64,000 nt of DNA from Campylorhamphus procurvoides (lineage: Eukaryota; Chordata; Aves; Passeriformes; Dendrocolaptidae): the NCBI GenBank assembly GCA_013396655.1, contig WBMV01008225.1, positions 841,928 to 905,927 on the forward strand, written 5' to 3'. Below are positions 11,333 to 24,100 of the stretch, one piece after another (the stretch's first letter is position 1; each line of letters starts with the position of its first letter). The position numbers and the translations under genes were made by a program. A model generated the notes under the pieces. The model searched no databases and was not told the origin of the DNA. It worked only from the letters and a program-made list of their open reading frames with translations.

Positions 11333-14293
11333 CTGACCAGTGAACTATTTGATTACATATGTTAAGTGAATTGAAATTGTTCCTTTTGTGTAGCTTAAAT
11401 GAAGCTTGATCTGGATATTTGGCATGATGAAAGTGGAAGGAGCTTGAGACAGAGAAGAGAAGGGAAGATCTTCCTTATACACTGAAGCTAAAGACTTGGA
11501 AGAGGGTTTGGGGGATTTAATGAATAACCACATACAGCTGTCCCTGTGAGAAATATAAAATAATCATTAAACTCTCCCTATTTTTCCTATGTTTTCTGTA
11601 AGCACTTGTTTTGTCTGCTGGATGGTGGGTGGGCTTAGGCTGTGCTGATTGTAGGAAGTTTAAGGTGTACTCCTGGTGATCTGGAAGATGAGCAAGTGCC
11701 CTGCAGAAACAATGGGTTTGGCCCAACCACGTCAGACCAAGATGGGACTATTCTGCTTGCATGGAACTCTTCTGGGGGTGCTGCGGTGCACAAGGTAAGG
11801 TAGTCATTGAAACAGTTTTGGGTCAGTTTTTGTTAATGTAGACTCAAAATGACAAACATGTTGGAAGATGAAATCAGTGTCAGATTGGTTTTCCTCTCTC
11901 TTTTGGATGAAATGGAGTTTTTTAGATGATTACTGCTGTACCAGCCAATGAGATTCCAGGGCAAAGAAGCTTCACATTTGAGTATTTCTAAGTATTAGGA
12001 CCTTCCTGTCACATAACTCAATGTCTTCAATGGCTTACCTGAATCTTTTGTTGAGATCTGTAACTGGAGGCAAGACCATTTCCAAACTTAATATATTTCA
12101 TCCGGTTAGAAGCAGGGTAAAAAAAAAAAAAATCCCCTCTTCTCCCCAGTGACTTAAGGAGGGGATGAAGATAAAAGTAGTCTAAATATTATCTCAAACT
12201 AAAGAACACTTCACTTTTGTTTGATAATCAGACAGTGTTTTGTAAGGCAGACTACAGGAACAAAGGCAGTCAGAAGTAACTGTAGAAGTGCAAATGAGTG
12301 TGTTTGTAATGGAAGAGTAGCTGGATAATGTCCATCTCATAATAATCCAAGATATGGCAAAGGAAATTGCAAGTCTGGTAGAAAGGATTTTTAATAATCT
12401 ATGAACTCCAAGGCAGCACTTTATCACTGGGGGATAATGCCTGTAACACCCTCTGTTGCAGAAAGGGAAGAATAATCTGGGCAGCTTGTTAGTGTCACCT
12501 CAGTAGTATGCAAAGTTTAGAAACAAGAGAGAACAAAGATAAAAAGGCAAGTAGAGTATGGAAAAAATAAAAGCCAGAGTTTTTCGAAGGTGAATTGTAC
12601 CAGGGTAGCAGATATTTCTCTTTTGCAAGGTAATTCTTCTTCAAAGAAGCGAAGCGTAGAGATTTAATCTAGCAGGGCTTCAGGGCCACGGAGTTGTGTG
12701 GGAGTCTCAAATAACCTGAGAGAGAAGGGTTATTGTAGGCAGACTGTCAAGTGGTAAGGAACAGGTCAAAGAAGAGGCCACACAGCCACCACCTGAAAGG
12801 ACAAGAGTTGAGCTGGAAGAGTGGCATGGCATTCTTCTGCACCATCTGGAAAGCAATGCAGAAAGATGGTTAATGGATATGAACACTGTTGAATGTCACC
12901 ATCCAGAGCAGGACTGTCTTTTTCTGCCTCTAATGACAGCACTGCTTAAGCCAAAATTTTCATTTTTGGCAAAAAAAGAATCATGAGGATTTAAAAAAAA
13001 TATTTATGAAACTTTGGAAAAAATGAAATCTGTGTTTGGGAATATTTTGATTGTCAAGAAAATTTTGGCTGTTCTACTAATTGCTAAAAAGACTGACTTT
13101 TTTAAAAATTAAAATTTTCAGATGTTTGCAGGGAAGCTTAATAAACATGGACAAAAATATTTCAATATTAAAAAATACAATAATCTATATGCATACATGC
13201 TCAATTTATATTGTCTAGTTAGTACCTTTTAAAATTATATAGAATTACGATGATAAGGTATTAAATGTTTTCACATTGTATTCTCAGTTCTAGCACAGGA
13301 GGGTTTTAGAGATGATTTTTATAAGTGGGTGCTCAGGAAGTATTTTCAAATTACCTTCTTTTTCCATTACTCTGCTCTAGATTACTGAGACCTACTTTAC
13401 AGTGACTACCACAAGTTAGTGTTAGGTTGGGGAATGTATTTCTAGAAGTAGTGCAGATTGCTGTCAGAAGAGGTATAGATTTGCATTCTCTTGTGTTCAG
13501 ACAGAGCAACAGGAAGAGTAGGACATGGCTGTATTTTTTTTTTCTGTAATCACGGGTGAATCACTTAGAGAAAGTTTTTTAACTTGGGTCACTCTAATTA
13601 ACTCACAATTCCAAATTAATGTGTCAGCCTATGTGGCATATGTTTCAGAGGGCCCAATCAGCTTTGGGAGTAGACACAAAAATTTATAAAAAAATTATAA
13701 ATAGATTCAGAATTCTGACTTTGAGAAAAATTACTACTACTTTTAATCTGTCTTGCTTGAGTTTCTTCTTAATATGAGGTCCCAAGTTGCAAACTGAGAG
13801 TATCCTGATGTTTTCCTTTGCATTTTTCAAGGAAAAATTGTTGCTGGCTTCTAATCAGCAAAAGTTTGAACAGAGAATGGCTGAGAATAGAATGATTAAA
13901 CCTTGGTCAGAACCTCTCTTGGTTCTTCATGGCTTCCAGAACTTCATTCTAAATTGCTCAGATGCACCTCCAGCAACAGGAATTAATCATCTGGTGACAG
14001 AGACAGAGTGAAAAGCCATTAGTTTTAGAGGAGCTTTTCCCCCTTGAAATTCCATTGCTGGTTGACTCTTTTTGAGAGATGATGTTGAAACTGATGATAA
14101 TTTCAACATTTTCATATTCGTTGCAGTCACTGCCAGGAAAGCTCTTGAGTCTTATGCAATAGTGGCCTGGACTCCTTTCAGCATTTGCTGTGGTCGTCAC
14201 AGCACTGTAATGATCTCAGCTCCATACATCCCGAGTGCTGGATGCAATCTGCATGGACAATCTTCTTGCCATAGGGCTGAAACTTCTGAAGCA
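11333..14293. other. Intron-like DNA, little visible
   Basis: Only weak items were seen: a short plus-strand open block ending in the donor AAG|GTAAGG at about 11796, an A-run near 12120-12132, a possible minus-strand microexon at 12039-12063, and AT-rich sequence at 12960-13270 and 13670-13700. None supports a gene by itself. Confidence 0.5.
12039..12063 (-). CDS. Possible 25-base microexon, minus strand
   Basis: An acceptor GTCTTGCCTCCAG and a donor TTCAG|GTAAGC flank 25 bases on the minus strand. Read in phase 0 it gives LQISTKDS and leaves in phase 1, which fits the entry phase of 11144-11332. All three frames are open, so the frame adds no evidence. It is listed because it fits the series, at low weight. 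Confidence 0.14.
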
Positions 14294-14326
14294 GTCATAG
14301 AATAATAGAATGCCTTGAGTTGGAAG
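14294..14326 (-). mobile_element. CR1 LINE 3' terminus (first arm)
   Basis: GTCATAGAATAATAGAATGC, then CTTGAGTTGGAAG, is the reverse complement of an avian CR1 3' end, with its tandem octamer-like tail. It continues across the inserted LTR into 14782-15005, so both arms are one minus-strand CR1 copy. Confidence 0.8.
14323..14326. repeat. Target-site duplication, left copy (GAAG)
   Basis: GAAG directly precedes the TG that opens the LTR, and the same four bases directly follow its closing CA at 14778-14781. Removing the LTR and one GAAG restores an uninterrupted CR1 match, which confirms the duplication. Confidence 0.75.
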
Positions 14327-14777
14327 TGATGCCTAAAATTCCCTGGAAAAATGCTCAAAACAACATTAGTGGAGATGGATGGAGAAGTACTCTTATTTAG
14401 AAGCTTCTAGGTTCACACCAGAAGTATGCACACACGTGGTTCAGTGATGTTACAATTTTTATAACTTCCAGTAATCAGCATATATGATATCTAAAACCAA
14501 CCCATAGTACCCATTTCCCCTGGTGCCCACGCTCAGAAAGCTCAGAACCGCCCCTTGGAGCCTCTTGAAGGGCTCTGGGACTTAACTTCTCTTTTGTCTT
14601 CAAGCTGTCTTGCAGGTGCTTCTTCAAAACACTGTGTTCTTGACAAAGCTCAGAAATGTGTGCGAAAGTGCCCAGTGATCTCTAAAGACCACCTAATATG
14701 TGAGCAATCCAGGGAAAACTACATAATTCTAAAACTTCTAGAAAATCTACAAAATACACTAAAATCTTTAGGCATCA
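14327..14777. mobile_element. Solo LTR (451 bp) inserted in CR1
   Basis: The element opens TGATGCCTAAA and closes TTTAGGCATCA, a perfect 11-bp terminal inverted repeat with the TG...CA ends typical of retroviral LTRs. It is flanked by GAAG on both sides and interrupts a CR1 at one point. No internal retroviral coding sequence is present, so it is most simply a solo LTR left by recombination between two LTRs. A 4-bp duplication suits a gammaretrovirus-like (class I) source. Orientation is unclear: I see no AATAAA on either strand, and a TATAAAA-like word lies on the minus strand near 14456-14463. A non-autonomous DNA transposon is a less likely alternative. Confidence 0.7.
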
Positions 14778-14781
14778 GAAG
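14778..14781. repeat. Target-site duplication, right copy (GAAG)
   Basis: The right-hand copy of the 4-bp duplication abuts the CA end of the LTR. Confidence 0.75.
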
Positions 14782-15005
14782 AGTCAAAGATCATCGAAGT
14801 CCAACTCCTGGCCCTGCACAGCACACACCAAGGATCACACCATGTGCCTGAGAGCATTGTCCAAATGCTTTCCGAACTGTCAGGCTTGGTGCTGTGACCA
14901 CTTCCCTGGGGAGCCTGTTCCAATGCCCAACCACCCTCTGGGGTGAAAAATCTTTTCCTAATATACAGTGTCAACCTTCCCTGCATGCCATTCCGTCAGG
15001 TCTGG
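14782..15005 (-). mobile_element. CR1 LINE 3' region (second arm)
   Basis: The text includes AAAGATCATCGAAGTCCAAC, CTGGGGAGCCTGTTCCAATG, CCCAACCACCCTCTGGGGTG and TTTTCCTAATAT, in the order expected for the reverse complement of an avian CR1 3' region. Similarity ends near 15005, giving a CR1 copy of about 260 bp without the LTR. It is 5' truncated and has no coding remnant. Confidence 0.85.
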
Positions 15006-15559
15006 TCTCTGAGCTGTACTTGCAGAAACCCTTCGTGTGGCACTGGACCAGATGGATGGAGTGGCTCTATGTACAGCATACGTACAGCACACATACAGCA
15101 GTGTACCTACCCCAAAGCTGCAGAGCCAGGGCACTGGAGGCAGCTTCACAGGCTGCAAAACCCCACCAGCAAACAGGTAAATAATGCTGCAGGCAGTTTT
15201 GCTATGGACCTCAGGTGGAACAGCCCACAAAATCTTGCTCATGTGCTCATGCAGTGTTTCCGTCACACCCGGTTTCTTGGTGCCCCTGTTGGTTCTACTG
15301 CACGCATGGGCACTTTGTACCCTCGCAGCTCCTGGGAGGTGCAGATGCCAAAAAGCAACCTCTCCTTTCATGAGTCCCTCTCTGTTGTTTGGAATACTGT
15401 CTGAACAACTGATTGGTTTTATTCTAATGTAGAAATATATACTATGTGATTCTGTAAGTGAATTTCATAATTCCCCTTTCACTCTCCAGGTTTTTTTTGT
15501 ACTAATGTTCAAGAAGTTGCTGTGGTTTCCCCATCCCCCTCGGAAAACCGTGTTACGGA

Positions 15560-15815
15560 CTGCTCATTCCAGAAGGAGGTGGTGTTGTCTAATGGCTGGA
15601 ACATTGTAGCTTTGTCATGTTGTTTATGGCACTTCTTTGTTACTGCCCGTATGACATAAAGCACGAAGGCTGAGCTATTTCTGCATAATTTCTGCTGTCT
15701 GTGAAAGAAGGTTAAAAACACCAACTCTTTGGGATGCTGGAAAACTTTAATGGCTTGAAAGTACTTTGAAATGATCAGATAAATGATAGCAAATAAATGC
15801 CCAGAGAGTTATTAG
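15560..15815 (+). repeat. Possible MIR-like SINE relic
   Basis: The right part, CTTGAAAGTACTTTGAAATG followed by ATCAGATAAATGATAG, resembles the 3' section of MIR-type core-SINEs (AAGCGCTTTGAGATCCT..., then AAGGCGCTATATAA). The left part does not clearly show the core. Low confidence. Confidence 0.22.
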
Positions 15816-17322
15816 ATTTCTCTAATTCTCTTCTGACACACAGTGCCTGGCAACTTTAAAGTGTCCCTTCTATGTTTATTTGGGGTTTTTTTAGTAACTA
15901 AGTTGCCTTAATGTGGAGAAACGGGAATAGTTCATGCAGACACAAAACCCCCTGAAGATGGAAAGAAATAGTACTTGTATGATACAAGAAGAGAGCGACT
16001 CAGTAATTAGTTCTTGGAAGGGAGCATTTGATAGGGAAAGTGGATAAATTTCAAGGTCAGTCTTGGTTACAAAATAATCTCCAAATTACTTAATGTATTA
16101 CCAATTTTTATGTTATTTCATTGCTATGAGGCAAAATGCTCCCAGTTACTCAAGCAGCAGACTCGTCTTTTAAGAAATCCAAGCAACCCAAAGCATAATT
16201 GCCTGTCCCTCATTGAAGGCATATTTCCACAAATCTCATTTCTCTCCAACCTCAATGTTACTATGTGGAGATTATAATGAGAATGAAACTTGATATATTC
16301 TTTGTCTTCAAACTTGTAGAATTGTGGTACCCAAAGGAATCAGGACTTTGTGATTTATGACTCCTCTACTTCATTTTGAAGAAATGTTAAACATCTTTAA
16401 TACATTATATATCATGTTATCCAAGTTTGGCTGCTGATTGCAACATACTCGCCCTTTATTCCCTAGAAGAATTTACAGAATACCTTTCTGTAACTTCCCA
16501 CATTGCTATCAGCTTTGCAGTGCTATGCCTTATTTGTATAATTGCAAGTTTTTCCAGTTGACTGGATAATTGTAACATCTGAGGGATATTACCCTGCTTT
16601 GTAGTCTGCAGATTCTTCTGAATAATTTCCTATGTTAATAAAGTCTGTTATTTTTGTATTTAAAAAAAGCCCCAAACCTGATTTAAACTAAGCGCATAAC
16701 ATGTTCTTCTCTTTTCATAGGGGTCCTGCACAGCCCTTGACTGCACTTCGATTAACACCCAGAAAAATTCCTTTTCTGCTTGAAAGGGAGTGACAAAGTG
16801 ATAAAGTGCTGTTGGGGTGTTGGTGATAGTATCAAGCTGCACAGCATTTTTAACAGACAATACTGAGACGTGAGGTAAACCTATGGAAAGAAAAGAAAAA
16901 GAGAAAGAAAAAACAACTCAAAATAGTTTAAATTGAAATATTGTGTAAGCCAACAACAGGACACCAAGCCAGGAACCCAACAGGTCTATGCTCTGTTCTA
17001 CCTTTTGCCCAAAAATCATGTTCTACCCCAAATCAACAGTTTAGCCAAGAAGCAAACCAACATTTTTGTTAGGAGACAGAGTGAAGCTGTTAAATACTGC
17101 AACTGGCTGACTGCAGGAATGTTGCTTGATTGTTTCAAGGTGCAAAGTTTTTAAGCATTATCTTTACTTTGTAAGCTTTAATTTACAATGCAAAGCTGAC
17201 TGGTTAAAAGAATATTTGCCATTTGGTCATGTAATTTCCTTTCCATTTCTATTCAGTTTGCAGGTGATTATTAGAACAAAAATTGTTATTTTTAGAAGCT
17301 TGGTGTAAAAACAAAAGAAAGT

Positions 17323-17352
17323 CAAACCAACCAACCAACCAACCAAACCAAA
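17323..17352. repeat. CCAA-rich simple repeat
   Basis: AACCAA is iterated as AAACCAACCAACCAACCAAC and continues imperfectly (AACCAAACCAAA). It is a short low-complexity tract. Confidence 0.8.
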
Positions 17353-20300
17353 TAATCACCACAACAAAATAAAATTGCCAGGACAGTACTAGCCTACTGA
17401 ATGAGAACTTTGCTCTTCCAGGATGTTTCATTTTTTTCTCCTGGTGAGAAAGGGTCAATCAACTAACTAGAGAGATGAACTGAAGCCTGGCCTGAGAGTA
17501 TACGGGCTCTGTGCAGCCTCTCAGTCTGAGCCCTGGAGGGAGATAAGTAAGCTTGAGCCTTCACAGATGATTTCTACAGATTCTTCCACAAATGCAAATT
17601 CTACTGGTCAGAAATTGGAGGTCAAAAAGTCTGCTTAATTTTGTTTACTTTAAATAAGGGGTATCTTGCTTTTCACGAACATTTCAACTTATCCCAATAT
17701 GGTAAAACATGTGGTTACTTTCTCTAGAGGATGTATAAAACTGTAGTGAACCTAAAAACCCAGAAGATGTCAAGTCTTATGAATTTGGATGGAAACAACA
17801 GAGTATTGCAAATCATTTTTTGTTTAGTTGAGAAAAAATGCTTAGAAGCCAGAAGGTGCTGCAGTAGTACCAGAGGCTTAGATTTCAGGAACAGAAGTTT
17901 TACAAATTTACAGTAACTTTCAGGATGTGCTTTCATTCCATTGGAACAGCCATTAGATTACACACATTCTTTAAATTAAACACATCCTTAACTGCTTAGT
18001 TAGACTAGGGTCCTAGTGGGCTGGATACAGTGAGACATACCTCAGATCCAAGGATGTGCAAACAAGCTGGAGAATTCTATTAAATCTGAATTTAGGATGC
18101 AACAGATTAAAATTCCTCTGAAAAAAAAAGATATGCAGAGAACAAGTAAAAAAGCCAATGTGACTTCACAAGGGACTGCTCAAAAAATCTGAGGTTAACA
18201 AATGAATTCTGGAAATGAAAAACAGAAGTGGCAGCTACACAAGAACACTCTCTAAGTTACTGCTAGCAGAAAAGAAAAAGAGAGTTAAAAGCCATGATGA
18301 GTTAAAACTGGGCAAGGCAAAGCAATTCAGGACAAGGAGGGGCACTTATAACCATTTTAATGGTACTGTGGGCAAATGTGAAACAGCCTTATGATCACTG
18401 TGATGAGAGCAAGCTAAAACCAAAACCTCGCACACTGCAGATACTCAATTTCCTTTTCAAGTTATGTTAGTAAGCAGATAGGAGTTTCAGGTAAAGTATC
18501 TACTGATTAAAACAGAAGAAAGATATCTCAAAACCAAGAGTGCTTAAAAATCAGCAGGTGGAAGTGTATGCCTTGGACAGTGTACAAAGAAACAGGCAGT
18601 GGGGAAAAACATGGATAAAAAACCCATCAAGAATGATGGGACCTTCTCTAAGCTAAGGACTCCTGAAAGTTTCATCCAAGAAATGTCACACCTACCGAGG
18701 CTTGTACAGCCTTCCAAGTGTACTGTTCTTCCTAGCATGGCTATGGCTACAAAATGAGCCACAAGTCAACACAGGGAAATGGTTTTTATGACTACTTGGA
18801 ATACATGTTGGTGGACCACTTGCGATAGCATTTATGGCATTCTGAACTCACAAAACCTTCTGGAATGTCCCTGGGATCCCACACTGAATCTCCACCCAGT
18901 TGTCTAGTTGTTTGCCATCACTCATGGACATCAACGTGAAGGCATCTTTCAGATGAATAAAAAAAGGTACATGGAGACTAGCTGGAAGAGCAAAACTTGA
19001 CATATATATGCTGTGGCCACCAAAGTAATGGTGAAATATAATCTCTGTATATTTCATATACTGATTGCTTGAGAGAAATACATGTCCTGGTGTTTCTTCT
19101 CCTTTCTGTGTTGTGCAAGAAGTATTCAGTTATGGCAGCATGCAGACAGCCACCCATCCACCCACCACCAGTGAATGTGAGAGCTGGAAACTCTTGGGCA
19201 AAGAGGTGACCCAGGAGAACAAGGGCTAAATGGGGGGCAGGTATGATTGGGAGTGCCATGACAGCGAGGGCACAAGGAAGGGTAGGCTAGACAGAGAGGA
19301 CATGTGGGTAGGGTGGACTGGTTTTCCAGCACAGGCTGGGTTGGAACCCATTCCTGTGTCCCCCAGGACCCTTAAGTCTGCACCCAGCATGTGGGCACTG
19401 CTGGCTTGGGGCGACCTGAGGGGTCTGGCTGAGGAAATGGAAGAGACAGAGTTGGATGAAAACGAGCTGAAGTACAGCATGTTGAGTCAAGGCTGCGAGA
19501 GAGGCCCACAGCTACCTTAAGGATTTGCAAAACAGTGAGATTTCTGAGTTCACAATTTCTCTGCTGCCTGGAGAAATCACTGGCAATCAGCTTTTCCACA
19601 TCCCTGAAGAGTTCTGACAGCCTGCTCAGACCTCTGCTTCCTTCTCCTTGCTCAGGTGCAGATGCCTGGTAATGCTGTATTACCGTGAAGATCAAGATAT
19701 TTTGCTGTCACTGCTCATTAGGTTGTGCCATCTGCCCTGTGTGTTGAGACAGAAAAATGTACTGTGTGGTAATGGCATTCAGGGCCCATCTGTCCCTGGA
19801 AGATGGACTTTTAAGGGCTAAAATTAAACAGTGTGGGTGATTTTAGTTCTGGATTTCTTCATTAGTGGTTTGGGGAAAACCTTAATATCATGTTTTGAGC
19901 AGAGACTTCTGTGCAGAATTTCCTGGTTTTACTTCTCTGCCACCCTCTTTCTGCAGACTACTTATCTGGAAATATTTCCTCCTGGCCTTCCCCCTTACAG
20001 CTGTGCCACTCTGCTTTAGAGTTTGGTGCACTCTTCCTTCTGATCACCTGAGTCCAGCAAGAAGCACTAGAAAGGCAGAGGGGACCAGGCACCTGGAGAC
20101 CAGCACATGGTCTTGTTATATGTCAGCTGTGCCCAGCATCCCTGAACAAGCACAAGGTGGACCTGCGTCAGGGCATCCCTTAGTGTCTGCAACCTGTACT
20201 CTTTCAGAGGTTTTCCAGTATTTTTTTTAATAATTAGAACCTGAGACAGATTTGTAACATGATAGGAGTAGGATTAAATAGCCTAGATAGGAGTAAATAT

Positions 20301-21060
20301 TTCAGCTGTAGATATGTTGACTTAAGTAAACAGGGTTCTCTTGTAAAATGCCAGTAAATGAGTATATGTCATGTGAAGCGTGATGTTCTTACTGTGTGTA
20401 CTAATAACAGAGAAGAGCTGCCTGTGAATGTTAGAGGAGCCAGAAAGGGCCAGGTATATAAATTCAGGTTCTGCTAAATAGCATGCTGCTTCCCTGGGCT
20501 TTCACTTCAGCATCCCCACTCAGTCCTTGTAAGTGAGCATATGGCCAAAAATTGATTTAAGAAATCTTGGAGTTTGTTGATCTGCAGCTTGCCATCAGCA
20601 GTGCACTGTGGTGTGGCATGTCGCTGGGGACAGCAGCTCTGGGGCACTCTCCATTTCAGTCTCACCCTGCAGAAATGGCCTCTGGTTCTGTGCTGCAGCA
20701 CTCAGGCTTGTGTATGAAATGCAGTTCCTGGAACCTGTCAAATATAACCTTAGGTTTTATACATTGCTGAAAGGTTTATGAGGCCATCTGTCTTGAACCA
20801 GTGACCTGGTACAAAGTGGTTTCTTCAAAAATTAGACAGTATTTCCATAAATATGACTTCTGGTATGAACTCCTGAGTTTTGCTATTTATCTGTTCTAGT
20901 GAATAATAGAAAAAATTTTATATAAATGACAGTAAGGAAAATTACATGAATTATGAATAAATTTGAGTTTCTTTCAGTCTGCATACTGAAAGTGCTGGAG
21001 TTATCTGGAGTTTGCAAATTATGAATTCTAATTTGAGACTTTTAGTAGTGTGTTTACATG

Positions 21061-21083
21061 CTGTCTGTCTGTCTATCTATCTG

Positions 21084-21130
<47 letters not shown>

Positions 21131-21134
21131 GTCT
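21061..21134. repeat. (TCTA)n/(TCTG)n microsatellite
   Basis: About 18 tetranucleotide units: CTGT units at the start, then CTAT units with one CTGT, ending in CTGTC. The mixed ends with a pure centre are typical of an ageing tetranucleotide microsatellite. Confidence 0.95.
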
Positions 21135-24100
21135 CCAGGAGCCAAGCAAATCTCATTTTGTCACTGCTGAACTCCCTCAATTTCTCATTTCGCTTTGGTC
21201 TGTTCAGGATATCTCTGGACTCTCCTCTTGCCATCCTATTCACAGGACTTTAGAAGTATTATGTACAATTTATTGAATAATTCCTGAGAGGAAGAGGAGT
21301 ACAGTTTTCCCAGTTATGATTAAGGAACAGAGATATTTATATGAAAATATATGGGGTTCAGGTGCTAAATAGTTTCCAGAGTTGGCCTGACAGGTTTTAG
21401 ACTATTGGGACTGGCTGATATGCTTGTTAAAAAGCTTTGCAAGAAACCTGTATGAGCTATGTGTTTTGAAATCTGAGACTAAAAAACTCATTCTAGACCA
21501 ATGTTCAATACTGAAAACATTGTCCCATTCTTATTTTAATGTTTCAGTGTACATTGTGGTTCTATTTGGAATTTTATGTTTGTCCTTTTTTTTGGTTGGT
21601 CTTGCACTGTCTTAGAAACTGTCAGCTTAGTAAGTAATTAATTCACTCAGCATGAGTGGATTTTATAGTGATGGAAGTATCAACAAGGGTTTTCCTGCCA
21701 AGTCTGTGGTGATGTTAGATGCTGTGTAACTCTTAGGATGAAAATATGTGTTGCAGCAAACTGAAAAACAGGGATCTAAAGGTAAACTTTTGGATTTGTG
21801 TGGAAGCATCTAGAAAGTATTTTTTTCAGACATGCTGGATAATTGTCTAGTATATGTCACACAGAAAGCTGCATTCATCTTTTGAGAACCATGCACATAT
21901 TTCTGAGTTTGCCAGTTTACTTGGCTACGTACTTGAGAGATTGATCTACACGTTAAGTATTTCATAGTTCCTGGGGGTTCATTTATAGTCCCTAAAAGAC
22001 CAGGAAAGAGGTGACATCTTATATCCTAGGGCAAAGAGCACAGGGCATACCTAGGAGTAGGTGGAAGATGCAGCAGCTTAGAAATGGAAGCAGTAATAAC
22101 ATTAAAAAAAAAATGAAGGTGCTAACATCTTGTGGAAGTACTAAGAAACAACCTAAACCAAGACCAAACATTGCTGCTTTTTCACACAAGATAACGTACA
22201 TGATAAAGCTTTTTTTCTCTTATCCATTTTTATCGAGCAGTTGAATTTCCTAGAAAAAAAAGAAGCACATGGGGCTTTTGGCATTGGTGTGGCCAGTTTG
22301 TTTTATTGATCCAGTTCTAAGTTTGGTGTGAAACTGTGCTAAACACCTGTAGCTGTAATTAATCTTGGCACCCATTTCAGGTGCTTTGCTGATTGCTGGA
22401 AAGATAAGAGAAGACCTGTGTGTCCAAGCCTCCATGGCAGTTGAACTACCTGCACCTTCTCCTTGCACTGCAGGAGAGCACCCTGCTTCCTGACACTTTT
22501 TGGTTGTGCCACCCACCTTGGGTGCAGGACCCTGGCAGCCTGGCACAGCATGGCCAACTCCCAGCAGGGCCAGTGGTCCCCAGTTCCGGGACCATGAAAA
22601 ATGTGTGACTGGTCCCTCGGGAAGATTGGCTCTCCCAGGCAGGACCAACACAGCTCATGGGGATGTAAATGTGCAGCACAGAGCCATCCAAAGGTTAAGG
22701 GATTCCTGAGAACAGCCCAGCTTTCAGCAATCCAGAACTCTTGGACTTGCAAAAGCTACTTTTTAAATTGGTCTCATTTATTCTTTTTATTTACATGCCT
22801 CAACAAATACTTGTTGTATGTGAAGAAGATGTTAACAGAGATTCTCTGCTTTGCTGATTAGAGGTTTATGATTTTGGATATCTGTTACAATATTCGGTGG
22901 TTTTCTGTTTTGTCTTTTTGGCTTAATCCAGACCAGTAGACTCAGTCCCTCGAGGTAACAGGAACTACAAAATATCACTTAGCGGCAGGCAAAAGCAGTG
23001 CTATACAATACCACTGAGAACAATTTTAGTGAGTTCCCATCTCTGAATTCTTCAAGTTCCTTGGAAGAAGAGCAACTTTGTCCTGAAAATAAAAGATATA
23101 TATCCACAAAGGACATCAAATCTCCTTAATATGTCAATTTTAGTTTAAATTTTATATTCTTAATTAATGTTCACAGAATAATAGACGGTGAGTTCCTGGA
23201 TGTTTCAGGCTGTAAATTTCTCAGTCAGCCATTCTCTGGCGGTGTTACAGAATTATTTTACAGAGTTATTTTAATTGAAAACCATGCTGAGAGTGTGGGA
23301 TATTTATATGCTCAATTCATATTTTCTGCCTGCAAGGAGCCACCTTATCCTCAGGATAATCTTTTGCCTTCCCCATCCCCATCCCTGTGCTAGTCTGCCC
23401 TCCTGGAGTTTCTTTCCCAGTCATGGGAAAGGAAAGATGGCCATTCCTGCAGCCATGGTTCCCTGTCCTCTGCTCCTGCTTACTGGCACACTTCAAAGTC
23501 TCTTAGCTGCTTTCCTCGCCATCTCACTGTGCTACTCAGGGCCGTCTGCCTCATTTGGGCTTGTACAATCCATCTTTGTCCTACTGTTTAAACGTGCAGA
23601 GGCAAGCCTGAGGTGTCAGGCCAAGAAGTGGAGCATGGAAGAAAAGATAGAGGGACTGCTGTGCAAAGCAACATGTATCATGAAAAGGCATGGAGAAATA
23701 TGAGAAAATACTAATTTCTGGACTACAAACAACTGGGCTACAAACAGAAGAGAGAAAAATTTCAATCTTAAAAATAAAAAGGAATCTGGAATATTTCAGT
23801 CTGTGCATTATTACATTTGTAAGCAATATTTTTGACAAATTATTTGAATCTCATTTTCCATTGCACTGACACATCCTAGCAGTGCTCCTCAGCTCCTTTG
23901 CTTCCTGAGGTGTTTGTGGATGTGCAGTGAGACAAGTGCTGAGGGGCTATGGCTGCTCCTGCTGCACTGAGTTTGGTCTTAGTCTCAATGTCCTGCGAAG
24001 CCACAAGGGTAGGAGAAGCTCACCTGTCCCCCTCCTGCTGGACAGTGTGCCTGGATGTGCAGGCAGACCCTGCTGTCAAGGTGGGTGAAGGACACCACTC

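Noticed and set aside
11670..11796. Open block with a leader-like peptide MGLFCLHGTLLGVL ending at AAG|GTAAGG
   Set aside because: No promoter, no upstream context and short; one donor site is not enough to call a first exon.
18540..19060. Minus-strand semi-open block resembling a decayed coding element
   Set aside because: Compared by eye with hAT, mariner and Harbinger transposase patterns and saw no convincing motif.
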